From Pelagibacterium xiamenense (lineage in GTDB: Bacteria > Pseudomonadota > Alphaproteobacteria > Rhizobiales > Devosiaceae), in the NCBI RefSeq assembly GCF_021166475.1, contig NZ_JAJOYS010000003.1, forward strand, positions 248,001 to 312,000: a stretch of 64,000 nt of DNA, given 5' to 3'. The notes beneath the pieces are model-generated. The model was not told the DNA's origin and ran no database searches. It saw nothing but the letters and a program-made list of their open reading frames with translations. The position numbers and the translations under genes are program-made. The stretch's first letter is position 1; each line of letters opens with the position of its first letter. Of the stretch, positions 28,914 through 37,111 are shown in pieces.

Positions 28914-30146
28914 TCACTTTTCGGAGGGCGAGCCTGCAAACGATGTCGCCTCCGGCTGCCCCAAGGGCGGTATGGCCGCCAGCTTGAAGCCGGCAGCAAG
29001 CCCTGCCAGGGCAAACAGCATGCAAGCAGCGATGACACCGGGCCATTGCCAGAAAGACCACCCCACGCCCGCAGCGGTCCCCAACAGGCTCGATCCGGCA
29101 TAATAGGCCAGAAGGTAAAGTGCTGAACCTTGAGCCCGTGCCTGTCCGGATCGGCGCGCCACCCATGCGCTCGCAGTGGAATGCGCGCCGAAAAACCCGA
29201 AAGTGGTAATCGCCAATCCCACGATTACGGCCCAAAGCGGCGGCGCAAGCGTGACCAGCAAGCCTGCAATGATCACCAGCATCATGGGCCACAGGACCTT
29301 TCGACGACCGACCAGGCCTGCGACCGAGCCGATCGTCGCCGATGCGATGGTGCCAACCAGATAGACAGCAAAAATGGGCGCCACCGCTGCCGGGCTGAGG
29401 TTATAGGGTGGCGCAAGCAGGTGAAACGCAACGTAGTTGTAGATCGCGACGAACAAGCCCATCAGCAGGAACGAGCAAAGCAACAACAGCCGCAATGCTC
29501 TGTCTGAAACGACATGGTGCAGGTTGGACAGCAGATCCGGAAAGCTCAGAACGCCGGTGGCCGAGTTTCGAGGCTTGGGGAGCAAAAGGGCGAATCCGAT
29601 CGCATTCACCAGTATTGCTACGCCCAGCATCAGTAGCGCTTCTCGCCATGTGACGACTTCCAGCAGCAACCCCATCAGCAAGCGCCCGCTCATGCCACCG
29701 ATGGCCGAGCCACCCACGAACATGCCCATGCCAAAGCCCAAAGCAGCAGCGTCCATTTCCTCCCCGAGGTAAACCATCGCGATGGCCGGCACGCCGCACA
29801 CGGCGATACCAATCAACGCGCGAACGAGAATGAAGGCTGCCCAATCGCTTGCCAACGCCATCGCAATGACGAGGGCACTGGTGGCAAGCAGACTGAAGGT
29901 CATCAATCGCTTTCGGTCAAAACGATTTCCCAGCCAACTGACTAGCAAAAGTGAAACGGACAGCGTTCCGGTCGCCGCAGATATCGCGACCGAACTCTCA
30001 GTGGCCGTGAGATTGAACTCCAACGCGAAAATGGGAAGGAGCGGTTGCACGCAGTAGATTGCCGCAAACACCGAAAACGCAGCCAGAAAAAGAGCGATTG
30101 ACGCCCGCCAGTACCTTCGCGAACCACGCAGAATGGTCCCGCTCAT
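28914..30146 (-). CDS. MFS transporter, YnfM-like
   Basis: Twelve-helix major facilitator transporter (410 aa). The N-terminus reads ASIALFLAAFSVFAAIYCVQ, then PLLPIFALEFNLTATESSVA, the pattern of the YnfM-type arabinose/drug-efflux-like group. Motif A between helices 2 and 3 is recognisable as WLGNRFDRKRLM. The start is probably the ATG at 30146; a GTG nine bases upstream is also open, and neither has a good SD. It lies downstream of the TRAP permease but is separated by a strong terminator, so it likely has its own promoter. Substrate unknown. Confidence 0.82.
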   Translation of the reverse strand: MSGTILRGSRRYWRASIALFLAAFSVFAAIYCVQPLLPIFALEFNLTATESSVAISAATGTLSVSLLLVSWLGNRFDRKRLMTFSLLATSALVIAMALASDWAAFILVRALIGIAVCGVPAIAMVYLGEEMDAAALGFGMGMFVGGSAIGGMSGRLLMGLLLEVVTWREALLMLGVAILVNAIGFALLLPKPRNSATGVLSFPDLLSNLHHVVSDRALRLLLLCSFLLMGLFVAIYNYVAFHLLAPPYNLSPAAVAPIFAVYLVGTIASATIGSVAGLVGRRKVLWPMMLVIIAGLLVTLAPPLWAVIVGLAITTFGFFGAHSTASAWVARRSGQARAQGSALYLLAYYAGSSLLGTAAGVGWSFWQWPGVIAACMLFALAGLAAGFKLAAIPPLGQPEATSFAGSPSEK

Positions 30147-30170
30147 AGTCTGCACCGCTTACTGGGGTTA

Positions 30171-30222
30171 TGCCTTGAAAAAGGCATCCGGGCCAGGGGA
30201 CTTGCCCCTCGGCCCGGATGCC
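30171..30222 (-). terminator. Strong intrinsic terminator of the TRAP operon, with nested hairpins
   Basis: On the minus strand the GGCATCCGGGCC stem (12 bp; 30183-30194 with 30211-30222) encloses a further AGGGG/CCCCT hairpin and is followed by five U (complement of 30178-30182). The stem begins about 9 bases after the TRAP permease stop. A second small hairpin, TGCCTT-GAAA-AAGGCA (30171-30186), overlaps its distal foot and the U-tract. Confidence 0.85.
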
Positions 30223-30231
30223 CCGGGAGGA

Positions 30232-32439
30232 CTAGGCGCGCATGGGCACCGGTTCTTTGCTTCCGAACTTCGCCTGATATGCGGTCGTAAGACCTGCCAA
30301 GACGATCCCGAACATGTCGGTCTGCCAGCCGCCCGATATGAGCGATAGGGCCGCCACGATCAGGGCTATCCGGACCGGCCAATTCGCTTGGCCGAAGAAC
30401 CACCCTTGAACAGCACCCGACAGCAGGAACACGCCCAGGGTCGCAGTCACACCCACATGCAATATCTCGTACCATTCTCCCTGCATAAGCAGTGCGTCTG
30501 AATAAAAGAACATGTAAGGCACGATAAATGCTGCGAGCCCGATCTTGAAGCTTTCCACACTGGTCTTGATAGGGTCGGACCCCGCCAATGCGGAACCTGC
30601 ATAGGCCGCGAGAGCTACCGGAGGCGTGATCGCGGACATCACGGCAAAGTAGAAGATGAAGAAGTGGGCGATGAGCGGTTCGACGCCCAGATTGATAATG
30701 CCGGGTGCAATCACACTGGCGGCAACCGCATAGGCTGCCGTCGTGGGCATGCCCATTCCGAGCACGATCGAAACGCACATGGCGAAAAACAGGGCAAGCA
30801 ACTGGCTTTGATCGGCCAGCCCCAAAAGCACGGACGAGAACCGCGATCCAATGCCGGTCAATGCAATGACGCCGACGATGATGCCTGCGGTTGCGCACAC
30901 GGCAATAAGCTGCAGCACCATCCGGGCACCAAGTTCGAGCGCGAGGAAAAGCTGGCGGGGTCCCATGCGGTGAGGCGTCAGCCAGGAAACAACCGCTGCT
31001 GTGACCATGGCCAGAGTGCCGGACCGAATGACCGAGAATCCCGAGAACAGCGAGAAGATCAGCACGACGATTGGGGTGAAAAGATAAATCTGACGCAGCA
31101 ACGCACCGAGCTTGGGCAGCTGGTCCTTTGGAAGGCCCACCATACCGTACTTCTTCGCAGCGAAATCGACCATGAAGAAGACCGAGGCGAAGTAGACGAT
31201 CGCGGGAATGATCGCCGCCCAGACGATCTCCATATAGGAGATGCCCGTGATTTCAGCCATGATGAAGGCGCCGGCGCCCATGATGGGCGGCATGATCTGT
31301 CCGCCAGATGAGGCTGCAGCTTCCACGGCCGCCGAAGTCTGCGGCCGATAGCCGACCTTTTTCATCAGCGGGATCGTAAGGCTACCTGTGGCGACCACGT
31401 TGCCTGCCGATGTGCCATTGATCATGCCCATCAGCCCCGACGCAAAGATCGCGACCTTGGCGGGCCCGCCCCGCCGGTGTCCGGCAGCGGCAAACGCGAT
31501 ATTAACAAAGTACTCACCCACCCGCGTCGCCTGCAGAAAGGCGGCAAAGATCACGAAGAGGATGATGTAAGTCGATGATATCGCGATGGGTGCTGAGAGC
31601 ACACCGTTGTCGGTGAAGATGTAGCTGAAGAAGCGCTTTGCATCATAGCCACGATGTTCGAGAATCCCCGGAAGCCATGGCCCGAGGAATGAATAGGCGA
31701 CGAAGACACCGGCGATGATGACAAGCGCAAGGCCGGCAACGCGTCGCGTGAGTTCCAGAATGAGGATCACGCCAGTGACGGCCGCCCACATATCGGCTGG
31801 CAGTGCCATCGGCATGCCTGCACGCAACTGGAGCTGCGGAGCGAACTTTATGAGGTAGGCAACCGCCGCAATTGTCGCAACGCCAAGAAAGGCATCGCCC
31901 AGTGGTATAGCGTTGCGCCGTTGGTCGGGGAAGAGCCAGCTATTGACGACAAGCAGGGCTGTACCGGCAGCGAGCGGAATGCCCAGTGTATCCATTGCCC
32001 ATGCGGGCGGTATGGGCGATCCGGAAATGGCGCCATGCACCCACACCACAAAAACGAGCGCCGCACCGTACACGATCCCTGCCCCACCCAGAGCGAGGAA
32101 TAATTTGGAGACCGGCGATGCCGGCGTTTCCGCGACATCCGTTAGCGATTTTGCGCTGAAGATCAGGTAGCCGAGCAACAAGCCGCCACCCACGTGCGAA
32201 AGCCGGAAAGTCCAGGTTTCCAGCGGCCAGACGTTCAGGACGAGCAGGTGAAATGCTGAAAACGCGACGCACATGATCGCAATGGCCCAATGCCGAGCGC
32301 CGAAAAACAGCCTTTCGTTGTCGACCTTGGGTTCCTGATCAACCGACGCCTCCGCGGTTTGACGCTCGATCAGCGAAATCTCGTCATTGGCATCATCATT
32401 TTGGGTTGCAACGCCCTGGCTCCGATTGTCGTCAGACAT
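30232..32439 (-). CDS. TRAP transporter fused permease (DctQM type, TAXI family)
   Basis: Fused small and large membrane subunits of a TAXI-type tripartite ATP-independent periplasmic transporter (735 aa), driven by an ion gradient. The DctQ-like helices lie in roughly the first 230 residues and the DctM-like domain in the rest; GLMGMINGTSAGNVVATGSL and GGQIMPPIMGAGAFIMAEIT are the large-subunit signatures. The N-terminal ~45 residues are acidic and cytoplasmic. SD GGTGGAG precedes the ATG. It works with the solute-binding protein encoded 90 bp upstream. Given the linked tartrate genes, a hydroxy-dicarboxylate such as tartrate is the likely substrate (inference). Confidence 0.92.
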   Translation of the reverse strand: MSDDNRSQGVATQNDDANDEISLIERQTAEASVDQEPKVDNERLFFGARHWAIAIMCVAFSAFHLLVLNVWPLETWTFRLSHVGGGLLLGYLIFSAKSLTDVAETPASPVSKLFLALGGAGIVYGAALVFVVWVHGAISGSPIPPAWAMDTLGIPLAAGTALLVVNSWLFPDQRRNAIPLGDAFLGVATIAAVAYLIKFAPQLQLRAGMPMALPADMWAAVTGVILILELTRRVAGLALVIIAGVFVAYSFLGPWLPGILEHRGYDAKRFFSYIFTDNGVLSAPIAISSTYIILFVIFAAFLQATRVGEYFVNIAFAAAGHRRGGPAKVAIFASGLMGMINGTSAGNVVATGSLTIPLMKKVGYRPQTSAAVEAAASSGGQIMPPIMGAGAFIMAEITGISYMEIVWAAIIPAIVYFASVFFMVDFAAKKYGMVGLPKDQLPKLGALLRQIYLFTPIVVLIFSLFSGFSVIRSGTLAMVTAAVVSWLTPHRMGPRQLFLALELGARMVLQLIAVCATAGIIVGVIALTGIGSRFSSVLLGLADQSQLLALFFAMCVSIVLGMGMPTTAAYAVAASVIAPGIINLGVEPLIAHFFIFYFAVMSAITPPVALAAYAGSALAGSDPIKTSVESFKIGLAAFIVPYMFFYSDALLMQGEWYEILHVGVTATLGVFLLSGAVQGWFFGQANWPVRIALIVAALSLISGGWQTDMFGIVLAGLTTAYQAKFGSKEPVPMRA

Positions 32440-32465
32440 CGAAAATCACTCCACCCTGAATAAGA

Positions 32466-32497
32466 CATGCGGCGCTGCGTATTGGCAACGCCGCATG
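32466..32497 (-). promoter_or_regulatory. Intercistronic RNA hairpin between TAXI binding protein and permease
   Basis: Arms CATGCGGCGTTGC and GCAGCGCCGCATG (minus strand) form a 13-bp stem with one G-U pair and a six-base loop. On the plus strand the same pair is a C-A mismatch, so the structure favours the transcribed strand. No U-run follows. Its place, 31 bases after the binding-protein stop codon, fits a stabilising or partially terminating element that gives more binding protein than permease. Confidence 0.6.
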
Positions 32498-32528
32498 CAA
32501 CGCATCCGCTAAGTTGACTTAACCGAAC

Positions 32529-33497
32529 CTACTTGAGGTTCTCTGCGATCTCGTAGCCGTTCTCTTCGAACCAGCGCACTGCGCCAGGATGGAAGGGAAC
32601 AACGGAGTTCATGGTCACGTTCTCGGGCAGAGTTTCAGCCGCGGCAGCGTGATTCTGAACCATGCGTTCATGGTTCTCCATGGCCAGGGCCGTGATCTCG
32701 TAAGCGAGATCCTCGGGCATGGATGCGTTGGCGATGGCGAAATTCCAGAGCGAAGTCGTCTGCAGATCTTCTGGCTGATCCTCATAGGTGTCAGCCGGAA
32801 TGGTAAAGGGCGACATCGCGGGAACGATCTCGAGCATCGCATTGAGCGTCTCGTCGTCCATGGAAATGAAGCGCACGTCGTTTTCGACAGCCAGCTGTGC
32901 GTAGGCGCCCGTGGGCAGGCCGGCTGCGTAAACGAAGGCATCGATCAGCCCATCCTTGAGCTGACCGGCCGTGTCCGAGCCGCCAGCATTGGAAATAGTG
33001 ACATCCTCGTAGCCTTCGGCGTTTTCGAAAAAGCGCGTCCAGTAGGTCGCCGACGTTCCGCCGGCAGGGCCGACACCGATACGCTTGCCGGCCATGTCCT
33101 GGAAGGTTTCAATGTCTGAGCTTGCCAGTACCGCAGCCTGAAGCGGCGTCTGATACATTGGGAATAGCGCGCGCACATTCTCGTGCGGCACACCAGGCAT
33201 CAGGGGGCTTTCACCCTTGATGGCTTCGTCAGCCGGCCCGAGGGTCACAAAGCCCATCAGGTGATCGCCGGTTTCCACCAGCGTCACATTCTGAACGGGC
33301 CCACCTGTGATTTCCACGCTCGCATTCACGCCGAGCTCTTCAGAAATCATGGACGCAAAACCACTTCCATATACGAAGTAGGTACCGCCCTGGCTGCCTG
33401 TCCCCACGTTGAAGCTGCTTGGCCAATCGTCTTGCGCCATAACCGGCTGGGCGACAAAGGCTGCAAGCGAAGCCAGCAGTGCCAGTTTTAGTTTCAT
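32529..33497 (-). CDS. TAXI family TRAP transporter solute-binding protein
   Basis: Periplasmic substrate-binding protein (322 aa) of the TAXI group. A signal peptide spans residues 1-20 (KLALLASLAAFVAQPVMAQ). The family's opening FNVGTGSQGGTYFVYGSGFA and the segment GKRIGVGPAGGTSATYWTRF are clear. The ATG at 33497 has a strong SD (GGGAGGAAA); 30 more upstream codons are open but do not code for a signal peptide. First structural gene of the transporter pair; the LysR gene lies 121 bp upstream on the same strand. Confidence 0.93.
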   Translation of the reverse strand: MKLKLALLASLAAFVAQPVMAQDDWPSSFNVGTGSQGGTYFVYGSGFASMISEELGVNASVEITGGPVQNVTLVETGDHLMGFVTLGPADEAIKGESPLMPGVPHENVRALFPMYQTPLQAAVLASSDIETFQDMAGKRIGVGPAGGTSATYWTRFFENAEGYEDVTISNAGGSDTAGQLKDGLIDAFVYAAGLPTGAYAQLAVENDVRFISMDDETLNAMLEIVPAMSPFTIPADTYEDQPEDLQTTSLWNFAIANASMPEDLAYEITALAMENHERMVQNHAAAAETLPENVTMNSVVPFHPGAVRWFEENGYEIAENLK

Positions 33498-33603
33498 GTT
33501 TTTCCTCCCATATAATCTGAAGTCTCCCGCGGCAATCACATCGATCACCTCGACCCACACGCTAGGACCCTCCTTATCCGGCAACAATGTGCGTGAGATT
33601 ATA

Positions 33604-33621
33604 TAATATTTTTTTATATTA
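33604..33621. repeat. AT-rich inverted repeat between LysR gene and TAXI gene
   Basis: TAATAT and ATATTA arms with a six-T spacer overlap the LysR stop codon. Together with adjacent TTATATAA (about 33599-33606) this is a very AT-rich block about 110 bp upstream of the TAXI start. It may be a terminator for the LysR gene, or a promoter/operator for the transporter. It resembles the dyad on the other side of the LysR gene. Confidence 0.45.
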
Positions 33622-34533
33622 AGCTGATTTGGCGATTTGCTTCTGATGCCGGGCCAACGTGTCTAGAAGTGCTTCACGAAGTGGGTCATTGGTCCCACGC
33701 ACCCAAGTGACAGCAAGAGCAAGCTTGTCGCGCACGGAACTTCCAGACAAATCTATTGGAACAAACGTTACCCCCTGCACCTGCAAGCGCATCGTCCAAC
33801 GCGGCACAATGGCCAATCCCAGCCCCGCGCTGACAATGTTCACGATCGTCTGCTTCTCCTCTGCGACCTGCGCGACGCGCGCGCTCAGACCCGCTTCGAG
33901 AAACAGCTTGATCGTGAGATCGTGACTATGCGGTCTGGACCTGCGATCCGGTACGATAAGCGGTTGATCGACAAGTTCGCCGATTTGCAGCATGTCCCTC
34001 TTGGCGAGAGGATGATCCGATGGCATCGCCACGACCGCCGTTTCGGAGAACAGAGGGCGAAAAACAAGCTTGGGGTTGCGCGTCTCGGGAGGACGCACAA
34101 AGGCCACGTCAAGCCGACCCGACAGCAGACGCGGCAAAAGCCTTATGGTCTTCTGCTCCATCAGTGTAATTTTGATATCGGGGTGCTCCAGACCAAAATA
34201 ATGAAGCAATTCCGGCATCATGCCGGCTGCAACGCTGTCGATTGCGCCCACTCTGAGGACCTGGGCGTCGGACGATCGGCTCAAACGCGCCTTCTCTTCG
34301 AGTGCATCGGAACGATCGATGAGATCCTTTGCATCCTCGAGCAGCATCAAGCCCGCTGCGGTCAGAGAAACATGCCGCGTCGTCCGCGCAATCAACGTCG
34401 TCCCGAGACTGTCTTCCAGCAGCTTGATGTGTCGGCTCAAACTGGCTGGCAGCATATCAAGCTGTTGAGCGGCTTTTCCGAAATGCAATGTCTCGGCGAC
34501 AGCGAGATAGCATCGTAGCTGGAGCAGCTCCAC
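33619..34533 (-). CDS. LysR family transcriptional regulator of the tartrate module
   Basis: LysR-type regulator (304 aa). The N-terminal winged HTH reads LLQLRCYLAVAETLHFGKAA and QQLDMLPASLSRHIKLLEDS; the remainder is the periplasmic-binding-like effector domain. I chose the GTG at 34533, which has the SD AAAGAGG at the right distance and gives the usual LysR length before the HTH; a GTG two codons earlier abuts the SD. It is divergent from the tartrate dehydrogenase gene and upstream of the TAXI-TRAP genes, the position of an activator of both arms. In Agrobacterium vitis the analogous ttu region is also controlled by a LysR protein (TtuA). Confidence 0.9.
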   Translation of the reverse strand: MELLQLRCYLAVAETLHFGKAAQQLDMLPASLSRHIKLLEDSLGTTLIARTTRHVSLTAAGLMLLEDAKDLIDRSDALEEKARLSRSSDAQVLRVGAIDSVAAGMMPELLHYFGLEHPDIKITLMEQKTIRLLPRLLSGRLDVAFVRPPETRNPKLVFRPLFSETAVVAMPSDHPLAKRDMLQIGELVDQPLIVPDRRSRPHSHDLTIKLFLEAGLSARVAQVAEEKQTIVNIVSAGLGLAIVPRWTMRLQVQGVTFVPIDLSGSSVRDKLALAVTWVRGTNDPLREALLDTLARHQKQIAKSA

Positions 34534-34544
34534 AAGCACCTCTT

Positions 34545-34568
34545 TATATCAATTTTTTATATGATATA
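34545..34568. promoter_or_regulatory. Dyad operator candidate between LysR and tartrate dehydrogenase genes
   Basis: TATATCA-N10-TGATATA, a perfect 7-bp dyad, lies 12 bases upstream of the LysR start and 94 bases upstream of the dehydrogenase gene. The size and AT-rich symmetry suit a LysR-type binding site of the T-N11-A class in a divergent promoter. Confidence 0.55.
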
Positions 34569-34661
34569 TGAAGCATTGCCCAAAAGGGGTCAAGACGGGA
34601 AAGTCGCGCCTCAGGGAGAGCTGCCATCGACGGGCGGCCAGATTTTAAGGATTCTACGTCA

Positions 34662-35741
34662 ATGCGCGAATACAAGATTGCCGCCATTCCGGCTGACGGA
34701 ATTGGCCCTGAAGTCATTGAAGCCGGTCGCGCCGTTCTGTCCGCACTGTCGGAGCGCAGGGGCGATCTGCGGTTCACCTTCACGCAGTTCGACTGGGGCT
34801 CTGATTGGTATAAAAAGTACGGCAAGATGATGCCGGACGACGGCCTCGATCAGTTGCGCGATTTCAATGCAATCTATTTCGGCGCCGTTGGCGCGCCCGA
34901 CGTTCCGGACCATATCACGCTCTGGGGCCTGCGCCTGCCCATCTGTCAGGGGTTCGACCAATATGCCAATGTGCGCCCCACGCGCATTATTCCAGGCATC
35001 ACGTCGCCATTGCGGGGTGTCGGCGTCGGTGATCTGGACTGGGTCATCATCCGGGAAAACTCCGAAGGCGAGTATTCCGGACACGGGGGGCGCGCGCACC
35101 GCGGACTTCCTGAGGAGGTCGGCACCGAGACGGCCATTTTCACGCGTGTCGGCGTGACCCGTATCATGCGGTATGCGTTCAAGATGGCGCAATCCCGCCC
35201 GCGTAAACTGCTTACCGTCGTGACAAAATCCAATGCCCAGCGGCACGGCATGGTGATGTGGGACGAGATCGCAGCCGAGGTGTCAAAGGAGTTCCCGGAC
35301 GTCACCTGGGACAAGATGCTCGTCGATGCGATGACCGTGCGCATGGTCAAGAATCCCAAGAGCCTCGACACCATCGTCGCAACAAATCTGCACGCCGATA
35401 TTCTTTCGGATCTTGCAGGTGCGTTGTCAGGAAGCCTGGGCGTGGCACCGACCGGCAACATCGACCCTGAACGGCGCTTCCCTTCGATGTTCGAGCCCAT
35501 CCACGGCTCAGCGTTCGACATTACCGGCAAGGGCATTGCAAACCCGGTCGCGACGTTCTGGACTGCGGCGCAGATGCTCGAGCATCTGGGCGAAGCTTCG
35601 GCCGCCGCGAGCTTGATGCAAGCGGTTGATCGGGTCTGCGAAGAAGGCATTCTGACCCCGGATGTCGGTGGTAATGCGACTACACGGGAAGTGACGGATG
35701 CTGTAGTTTCGGCTATCTCAGGCTCGAACAGCCTGGAATAG
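34662..35741 (+). CDS. ttuC: Tartrate dehydrogenase / D-malate-type decarboxylating dehydrogenase
   Basis: NAD- and metal-dependent beta-decarboxylating dehydrogenase of the isopropylmalate/isocitrate superfamily (359 aa). It opens IAAIPADGIGPEVIEAGR and shows VRPTRIIPGITSPLRGVGVG, then WVIIRENSEGEYSGHGGR, the tartrate/D-malate branch pattern, and the metal/NAD site TNLHADILSDLAGALSGSLG. These enzymes oxidise tartrate to oxaloglycolate or convert meso-tartrate to glycerate. SD AAGGA precedes the ATG. The glycerate kinase gene follows after 3 bases. D-malate as main substrate cannot be excluded. Confidence 0.88.
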   Translation: MREYKIAAIPADGIGPEVIEAGRAVLSALSERRGDLRFTFTQFDWGSDWYKKYGKMMPDDGLDQLRDFNAIYFGAVGAPDVPDHITLWGLRLPICQGFDQYANVRPTRIIPGITSPLRGVGVGDLDWVIIRENSEGEYSGHGGRAHRGLPEEVGTETAIFTRVGVTRIMRYAFKMAQSRPRKLLTVVTKSNAQRHGMVMWDEIAAEVSKEFPDVTWDKMLVDAMTVRMVKNPKSLDTIVATNLHADILSDLAGALSGSLGVAPTGNIDPERRFPSMFEPIHGSAFDITGKGIANPVATFWTAAQMLEHLGEASAAASLMQAVDRVCEEGILTPDVGGNATTREVTDAVVSAISGSNSLE

Positions 35742-35744
35742 CCT

Positions 35745-37007
35745 ATGGCCTGGACCGATGCCGATGCGCGCAAGGTGTTGCGCGAAATGTTCGACGCTGC
35801 AATTGCCAGCGCCGAGGCCGGACGAGCAGTCCAGTACAACCTCCCCAGCAAGCCAGTGGGCAGATGCATAGTTGTCGGGGCAGGAAAGGCTTCGGCGGCC
35901 ATGGCAGCGGGCTTGGAAGCAGCCTGGCCCGACGTTGACATGTCGGGCGTTGTGGTTACGCGCTATGGGCATGGCGCGCCGACCAAGCGCATCAAGGTAC
36001 TCGAAGCGTCGCATCCGGTTCCCGATGAGAACAGCCTCAACGCCGCGAGCGCTATTCTTGAAGCGGTGCAAAACCTGACCCCCGATGATCTGGTCATAGC
36101 GCTCATTTCGGGTGGCGGGTCCTCCCTCTTGGTTCAGCCCGCGAATGGTTTGACGCTCGAGGACAAACAAACAATAAACGAAGAACTGCTCAAGTCCGGA
36201 GCAGCCATCAATGAGATCAACTGCGTTCGGGCCGCGCTATCCAACATCAAGGGTGGCAAACTTGCCCTTGCGGCGGCTCCCGCGCGCATTGAAACGCTGG
36301 TCATCAGCGATGTGCCCGGGGACACTCCTTCAGAAGTTGCTTCGGGCCCAACGATTCCTGTTCCCGATCTCAACGCCAGAGCCAGGGCCGTCATAGAACG
36401 GTATGACATCCCCCTCCCCCCAGCCGCGAAGTCTCTTATTGATGGCTCCGGTCAAACCCAGCTTGCAAACACCGGCAAGGTTCGGCTCATTGCTTCGCCG
36501 CGTCAGGCCATTGCCGCCGCGCAATCGGTTGCTCACAGCTACGGGCTCGCAACCTTGTCACTTGGTGACGCTCTCGAAGGAGAAAGCCGCGAACTGGGCA
36601 AGATCCTGGCCGGCGTTGCTGCCAGCATCCGAAGCTCGGGCGCGCCGGTCGCCGCTCCTTGCGTGGTGCTATCGGGTGGAGAAACCACGGTTACAATCGC
36701 GGGTACCGCGCCAGGAAAAGGCGGGCGCAACACTGAATTTCTGCTCAGCCTCGCCATCGCATTGAAGGGTACCGCCAATGTTTGGGCGATCGCTGGCGAT
36801 ACCGATGGTATCGATGGGGTTGAGGACGCTGCAGGAGCCATCGTGGCTCCAGATACGCTCCAACGCGCGCGACTTCAGGACCTTTCCGCCGACGCGTTTC
36901 TCAAGCGCCATGACAGCTACAGCTTTTTCAAACCGCTCAATGATCTTGTCATAACCGGCCCGACCCTGACCAATGTCAATGATTTCCGCGCGATCCTGAT
37001 CGCTTAA
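35745..37007 (+). CDS. ttuD: Glycerate 2-kinase / hydroxypyruvate reductase-type MOFRL protein
   Basis: MOFRL-family glycerate kinase (420 aa), named TtuD in tartrate clusters. The N-terminal glycerate-kinase domain has VVGAGKASAAMAAGLEAAWP and LISGGGSSLLVQPANGLTLE; the C-terminal MOFRL part shows SGGETTVTIAGTAPGKGGRN and AIAGDTDGIDGVEDAAGAI. It would phosphorylate glycerate from tartrate to 2-phosphoglycerate, feeding lower glycolysis. It is 3 bases downstream of the dehydrogenase gene and ends 49 bases before a bidirectional terminator. Confidence 0.88.
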   Translation: MAWTDADARKVLREMFDAAIASAEAGRAVQYNLPSKPVGRCIVVGAGKASAAMAAGLEAAWPDVDMSGVVVTRYGHGAPTKRIKVLEASHPVPDENSLNAASAILEAVQNLTPDDLVIALISGGGSSLLVQPANGLTLEDKQTINEELLKSGAAINEINCVRAALSNIKGGKLALAAAPARIETLVISDVPGDTPSEVASGPTIPVPDLNARARAVIERYDIPLPPAAKSLIDGSGQTQLANTGKVRLIASPRQAIAAAQSVAHSYGLATLSLGDALEGESRELGKILAGVAASIRSSGAPVAAPCVVLSGGETTVTIAGTAPGKGGRNTEFLLSLAIALKGTANVWAIAGDTDGIDGVEDAAGAIVAPDTLQRARLQDLSADAFLKRHDSYSFFKPLNDLVITGPTLTNVNDFRAILIA

Positions 37008-37050
37008 GGCACGCTGTAGCTCGGGATGCCGTCGCCTGCCATTACATCAA

Positions 37051-37088
37051 AAAGAAGAGGCCGTCGCATTGCGACGGCCTCCTTTCTT
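37051..37088. terminator. Bidirectional intrinsic terminator between ttuD and the exported MBL gene
   Basis: An 11-bp perfect stem (GAGGCCGTCGC / GCGACGGCCTC, 37057-37067 with 37071-37081) with an ATT loop. It is followed by CTTTCTT on the plus strand and by CTTCTTTTT on the minus strand, so it can serve both convergent genes. Confidence 0.85.
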
Positions 37089-37111
37089 GGCGCTGTGTTT
37101 ATGCCGTCAGG

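Noticed and set aside
28890-28960. Left attachment site matching the tRNA-Ser 3' end
   Set aside because: Only a 7-base match (CGGAGGG) inside the MFS coding end; chance level.
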